From: Candidatus Heimdallarchaeota archaeon
Lineage (GTDB): Archaea > Asgardarchaeota > Heimdallarchaeia > Heimdallarchaeales > Kariarchaeaceae
DNA: 7,411 nucleotides
Direction of reading: 5' to 3'
Assembly (NCBI GenBank): GCA_029882335.1
Contig: JAOUKW010000204.1
Span: forward strand, 1 to 7,411
Shown: positions 4,601-7,411 of the stretch, piece by piece
Position numbering within the stretch: position 1 is the stretch's first letter
How the letters are laid out: every line of letters starts with the position of its first letter
The notes under the pieces: generated by a model
What the model was told of the DNA's origin: nothing
The model's input: only the letters and a program-made list of their open reading frames with translations
The model's database searches: none
Program-made: the position numbers and the translations under genes

Positions 4601-7411
4601 TTTGTATCTACCATCACCAGAGGGAGAGACTGTTGCATTAATATGTACATCAGAAGTAACCACAACTCGGGTGTAATTTCTGATGATAATAGAGTTTCCA
4701 GTACCAGGAATCTCGAATATATATTTATACATGAATTCATGAACACCAACACCAAGTTGAGATGGATTGATATCGAAATGAAAATTACCTTCCACAGGTG
4801 TGTGGCTATCAGTTGATATAGGTGGGGCGTATGCATAATCACCAACCCCACCAAAAATACTTGGTGCACCACCTCTTGAGAATGTACTCTTTTGTGACCA
4901 ATCATTGATAATCGGTTGATTCCATGTAACCGTACTAGTTTGACTATTAATTGTTACATCATCCATACTTTCTGAGAATTGATCATAAATTCCATCTACT
5001 TGTCTAAATGGATTCAATCTATAATAAACCAGACTTGCTCTCATCGGAATTAACGTAGATACAATATCTACAAAGCTTAAGGTCGATATATCAATTGTTT
5101 GTGTAGCACCAGTTGTAGTTGTCTCTTCAACTAATACGTAATTTTGCCCTACCTTTCTATATAAGGAAATCAATTTATTTCCATTGTCATCTGCTTTTAA
5201 GTGACCATTCATGAAAAATGAATCCGATGTCAAATCTACATTAGCAAATACTTCCGGGATATTGATACCAAATGATTGTATTGCTTCTTTTGGTACTGGA
5301 ATAAAGAATGCTTTCTCCATATCCCAGTGGAATTGATTGATATCTACATAGGTTGGATTGATATATCTCCTGGCAGACCTACCACTAACCTCGAACGTTT
5401 GATAGCCAAATTGAGCGTCTACATAGCCAATATAATTAGAATTGGTGATATTAAAGAAAAATACAAATTCATTAAAGGATCTGAACCAGTTAGTAACTTC
5501 TTTAATGTAACCTTCTAATGAAAAAGGAGTAGATGTAGTGATATAATCAAAGTAATCAACAACTAAGTTAATATCGCTAACATAATTCAATTCATTATCA
5601 TAATAATTACCTGCAGGGAAACGTATCTTAGTATCATTTAGATAATTAGATAGCTGATTGAATACATATTCATCCATATGAATCAGCACTTGCCCATCTT
5701 GATTTGTTACCAGATTAAGATCTTGCCTGGTAATACCATAGCTGATTAAAAATGAAAAACCATCAACCAATGCATTAGTTGTTCCCTCGATGAAAGCACC
5801 AGAAAGATCTACGCTTGCCTTTTCTACTTTGGCATTGTATAGTGAAGTAACGATATTCTTGATATTGGCACTTGTATCGATTACATATGTTGTAAAATTA
5901 GATCGATTCATAGTCCTTAACCCGAGGATATTTCTATAACCCCAATTATTATTAATAATATCGTTATAATGATACAAAATTCTATCATAATACTCCATTA
6001 TTCCTTGTTTCCATTTATTAGAGAAATAATAATCAAATCTTGCTGCATCACTTAACGTTGGATATGCTGCACGTCCATAATTAGTATCCCAATCAAGGAA
6101 TTTTAATTGCCAATTATTTTGATAACTATACCATTTGTTATTAATAAAACCTCCACTTTGATATGCATACCACTCTGCACCAGATATTTCTGTACTTTGA
6201 TACAGATGAACCAAACCATTTAAACTTGATAAATCATCGATAAATGTACTGATAAATTTAGATTTACGATTATTCAGATCAGTAATTTGAGATTGAGAAA
6301 ATAAATCATAAATATCATCCATACCTAAAATCCATAAGATAAAACTACCAATACCACCAAAAGCAGAATTTAATTCTAATCTTGTATCGAAATAACTATT
6401 AATTTCTGTAATTATGCTAGGTATATCATTTGTTATACCAAAGACATCATTTCTTAAGTCATCAACTGAAACACCTAATAAATTAGCATAATTCTGCTCT
6501 ACCGCACTATTAGCAATTCCTATAAAGTTTTCTACATCTAGACAGGTAGGAACATAATAACTTAGACTACACTGAGCAGAATTATAGACAAAACTTGACG
6601 TACCAATACCCATTTGATTAAATATTCGGGTATTTAAATAATCCATTACATATTCATCTATTGCTCCAAGTTCCAATTGAGTTATCCAATTCTGGAGTTG
6701 GACTGAAAAATCGATATTCATATTAGGAATTGCTGCACCATCATCATTTTTAACCGTGAATACCACGGTTTCTCCATCGATATCTAATTGATAGGTTAGA
6801 TCGATTATATCAGGTAAGATAGTTAAGGTTTGATTAGTAGCTAAGCTTTCATACTTACCAGCAATACCGGAGAAGAATAAAGATATATTATAATCACCGG
6901 GTAGGATATGAGGATCTGATGAATTAGTTCCCTGAGTTAAATGCAGGGTGTGAATAATTGATCCCGATGCGTCTGTTTGACCCAGCGCAATGCCTAAATT
7001 GGAATATACTGCGAAAATCAAAGATAAATCGGCGAATTGTATTGGTCTATCATACATATCCAATAATTCTACGGTAACTGGTGCAGTAAAATCATTGTAG
7101 TGAATATAACCGAATTTCAAATTCAATTTAACCGGTAAGAGATCGATATGTAATGTTCCCACTATCTCGCTGGATTGATAAAGAGGAGTTGAATTAAAGA
7201 ATACCTTAAATTGATAATTTCCAGCGGTTAAGTATTGATTATTCAGTGGATTTGTATTATTATAAGACCTACTGGAATATCCATTTACATTGGTCTTAGT
7301 TTGACCTATGCTAATCCATTGATTATTCAACCATAGGTAGTATTCCAACATGGAGTTATTTACTCCGGGATTAAACATTAAATTCTCGGTTAGATTACTT
7401 CTAAATGAAAT
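938..7411 (-). CDS. Giant Ig-like-domain cell-surface protein (5' end outside the window)
   Basis: The minus-strand frame is open from the right edge to TAG at 938-940. The first in-window Met (7378-7376) is probably internal: eleven more in-frame codons precede it without a stop, no signal peptide follows it, and it sits inside an Ig-like module. At least 2157 residues are encoded. Numbered from that Met: Ig-like modules at about 1-82 and 83-190; a third Ig-like module split by an insertion (about 230-530); beta-rich modules to 905; a clear Ig-like module at 908-1000 (DLGRPVKDLTVKLNV, then a TN-x-x-GI strand pair); repeated IPDPL strands (1220-1310); amphipathic helices (1380-1560); an acidic linker (1566-1605); and hydrophobic segments from about 1907 to the end. 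I count 17 N-X-S/T sequons and five cysteines, four of them in two close pairs, which fits an exported, glycosylated archaeal protein. No catalytic motif was recognised. A role in the cell envelope or adhesion is inferred; the specific function is unknown. Confidence 0.93.
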   Translation of the reverse strand: MSFRSNLTENLMFNPGVNNSMLEYYLWLNNQWISIGQTKTNVNGYSSRSYNNTNPLNNQYLTAGNYQFKVFFNSTPLYQSSEIVGTLHIDLLPVKLNLKFGYIHYNDFTAPVTVELLDMYDRPIQFADLSLIFAVYSNLGIALGQTDASGSIIHTLHLTQGTNSSDPHILPGDYNISLFFSGIAGKYESLATNQTLTILPDIIDLTYQLDIDGETVVFTVKNDDGAAIPNMNIDFSVQLQNWITQLELGAIDEYVMDYLNTRIFNQMGIGTSSFVYNSAQCSLSYYVPTCLDVENFIGIANSAVEQNYANLLGVSVDDLRNDVFGITNDIPSIITEINSYFDTRLELNSAFGGIGSFILWILGMDDIYDLFSQSQITDLNNRKSKFISTFIDDLSSLNGLVHLYQSTEISGAEWYAYQSGGFINNKWYSYQNNWQLKFLDWDTNYGRAAYPTLSDAARFDYYFSNKWKQGIMEYYDRILYHYNDIINNNWGYRNILGLRTMNRSNFTTYVIDTSANIKNIVTSLYNAKVEKASVDLSGAFIEGTTNALVDGFSFLISYGITRQDLNLVTNQDGQVLIHMDEYVFNQLSNYLNDTKIRFPAGNYYDNELNYVSDINLVVDYFDYITTSTPFSLEGYIKEVTNWFRSFNEFVFFFNITNSNYIGYVDAQFGYQTFEVSGRSARRYINPTYVDINQFHWDMEKAFFIPVPKEAIQSFGINIPEVFANVDLTSDSFFMNGHLKADDNGNKLISLYRKVGQNYVLVEETTTTGATQTIDISTLSFVDIVSTLIPMRASLVYYRLNPFRQVDGIYDQFSESMDDVTINSQTSTVTWNQPIINDWSQKSTFSRGGAPSIFGGVGDYAYAPPISTDSHTPVEGNFHFDINPSQLGVGVHEFMYKYIFEIPGTGNSIIIRNYTRVVVTSDVHINATVSPSGDGRYKITVTAIDDLGRPVKDLTVKLNVYQSILDGTTNSMGISEIYWTPPFIANFDASVMVYSNNEYYRTPDSKSFTIQDTTLGAFASLIGNSTDLITSAFEQMTGLTISEDVANGLQGIMSGALNSAALLGIQPLHLLTGNLNKWILPNTNILNNATYPFNIAEIGLRYDSIPLLDLLGILFPNINVNPFGILEDRWLDISFSLPFIDVLREIFKYIPFIDLGNDGSFNVDFFGIRFSLKLPSFSIPLPFRTPSGDFAKLRYADGQISIDRFENPLYTAIKYASNIKSLTDDGYFHIEIPDPLDLLDGRKDGKVTLSTTICWPVFRDWKWTEDCAELSQSFTSPLSFVSPGVMARFDIPDPLELLWPGDFTLNGRLDLIQIPNPNLFGRAIQLIQPDFQVEYGGGFPTDDLFISVFDLFSDLSETKLNLKIPYLAVTVTKLWNIQWDGTMIGVGENEGITTTVLGYVFNLFSNLLNAITGILDVLVRDLIYQPLRDLLFSALESSLDSYKSQVKSMIDDFKGSNSFVVFKSLANSFSVASNILNNIPLITNEIGNNVGSVISTITNNIPFDALSGIATIIEPIAKILDILGPIKKLVEFAIGGIAKIITQILTELLSELIESVKDLIFSAIQLNLESIFTNEIGTIIDEISDIMIEDDTYLNAEELMDNVNPNNLESSQDMSPLSQIFNSIGSIDYSSSIASKLTRISLLLDTLHSKVIDTLFNDTDILADILTPIFAPLLSITNLLGITSTQNDGISLDSNTPNSISIDFDTGKVISILMIEIEKIVIAMIDADISFKEEKNDDKHGTDREVNLRSIIDTKFSELQLQEDEKQALIDFMDDFVGSEETVTSIWIKLLLNDLAFMSKSYLNYTTNVEYQYADLIEPVIDTITGLFAQYIIIDMKYTEYKSTHYVGYNRKIAGNWIIDESYGEILIPNSLIMEKILTEYQNTYNSRTYVKYLVKKNNKFVNSNWFNSYRDENKLLKFRYFAVNFIKQLTLLVIGMSILTIQLLAKTHFDPLMNENLSLITNFPNIIVSWIYLLNPIRELEGASILEGIQNFLNNFMLTFDIIKYFAEILFFIGYAISTMMLKGTNIFQYSLVSRAALIGYKTILEPILIYGYTAIIKIIFVIIEIIIRGFGQIPIIKDLMILVLDKVEHNIITVTDRFIGINSFLDSKPELINDIENNNGNGAIDFLENLIFSCERGILYLTLPEIIIDFVKLISI
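2699..3241 (-). other. Long amphipathic helical region in the giant protein
   Basis: Residues 1380-1560 are a run of strongly hydrophobic, amphipathic helices rich in Ile, Leu, Asn and Ser (for example IAKILDILGPIKKLVEFAIG and IITQILTELLSELIESVKDL) with few aromatics. They are less hydrophobic than normal membrane spans and have regularly placed charged or polar residues, as in helices that pack on each other or lie on a membrane. No N-X-S/T sequon occurs anywhere from residue 1077 to 1644. Confidence 0.5.
3449..3730 (-). other. Repeated IPDPL strand motif in the giant protein
   Basis: IPDPLDLL (1220-1227), IPDPLELL (1279-1286) and IPNPNLF (1302-1308) recur, the first two 59 residues apart and each preceded by an alternating polar/hydrophobic strand (FHIE, RFD, LIQ). 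A CX12C pair (C1242, C1255) lies between the first two copies. Upstream, 1120-1180 has similar proline-broken amphipathic strands (FSLKLPSFSIPLPF). The pattern suggests a repetitive beta structure, but I cannot name the fold. Confidence 0.5.
4379..4657 (-). other. Central Ig-like module of the giant protein
   Basis: Residues 908-1000 hold YKITVTAIDDLGRPVKDLTV, then TTNSMGISEIYWTPP and a strand ending in NNEYYRTP. This resembles the invasin/Big-type Ig-like fold, with the alternating strand pattern D-x-x-G-R-P-V, then T-N-x-x-G-I-x-x-x-x-W. It is the last clear Ig-like module before the protein changes character. Confidence 0.65.
5789..6691 (-). other. Helical, aromatic-rich insertion splitting an Ig-like module
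   Basis: Residues 191-229 look like the first strands of an Ig-like module (DDGAAIPNMNIDFSV). Its expected continuation (DLNLVTNQDGQVLI, then FPAGNYYDNELNYVSDINLVV) appears only at about 553-607. The roughly 300 residues between (about 230-530) are mostly helical in pattern. They contain a CX8C pair (C270, C279) and an aromatic-rich part at 401-500. I do not recognise a family. Boundaries are approximate. Confidence 0.5.
6809..7411 (-). other. N-terminal pair of Ig-like modules in the giant protein
   Basis: Residues 1-82 carry NNQWISIGQTKTNVNGYSS followed by a TAGNYQFKVFF strand, and residues 83-190 carry DMYDRPIQFADLSLIF, TDASGS and PGDYNISLFF. The order is a D/N-x-x-x-R-P-I turn, a strand, a T-x-x-x-G turn, then G-x-Y-x-[FIL] and a closing strand. 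This is the usual pattern of bacterial and archaeal Ig-like surface modules. The first module continues past the right edge. Six of the protein's sequons fall here (N7, N40, N62, N152, N164, N182). Confidence 0.7.

Noticed and set aside
4597..4905. Minus-strand open frame of 102 codons in another frame
   Set aside because: It overlaps the giant gene on the same strand out of frame, and the His/Leu/Ile-rich peptide has no domain character.
5276..5518. Plus-strand open frame of 80 codons
   Set aside because: It is antisense to a beta-rich part of the giant gene and has no supporting promoter or motif.

Overview
The window is AT-rich (roughly one third G+C, judged by eye) and is dominated by one very large minus-strand reading frame that fills 938-7411 and runs off the right edge. 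It encodes at least 2157 residues of a secreted or cell-surface protein: Ig-like beta-sandwich modules, many N-X-S/T sequons, very few cysteines, long amphipathic helical stretches and a hydrophobic C-terminus. Giant Ig-like surface proteins, an Ile/Asn/Lys-rich composition, TTTAAATA/TTTATATA-like promoter elements and no visible Shine-Dalgarno sequences suggest an archaeon. The style best fits a low-GC Asgard (Heimdall- or Loki-like) lineage. That placement is inference from style: no marker gene is present.

Layout: 1-231 is non-coding, with a T-tract at the left edge and a TATA-like box at 160-167. 232-435 (+) is a small open frame with a TTG start whose peptide looks like part of a winged-helix DNA-binding domain. 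It may be a real short protein or a broken gene. 436-937 is a roughly 500-base gap between this frame and the convergent giant gene. The gap has no convincing gene but holds a 28-base near-palindrome (532-559), a consensus-like TATA box (684-691) and a 9-bp inverted repeat (866-896). A GC-rich 7-bp hairpin (413-428) overlaps the 3' end of the small frame. 938-7411 (-) is the giant surface protein, with its N-terminus (and presumably its signal peptide) outside the window.

Protein layout, numbered from the first in-window Met at 7378: two clear Ig-like modules (about 1-190); a third Ig-like module apparently split by an insertion of about 300 residues that includes an aromatic-rich segment; beta-rich modules to about 905; another clear Ig-like module (908-1000); a region with an IPDPL-type strand motif repeated (1100-1380); long amphipathic helices (1380-1560); an acidic linker; and a C-terminal hydrophobic part (about 1907-2146) with several possible membrane segments. 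The two genes converge and nothing visible links them functionally. No RNA gene, CRISPR array or complete mobile element was seen.
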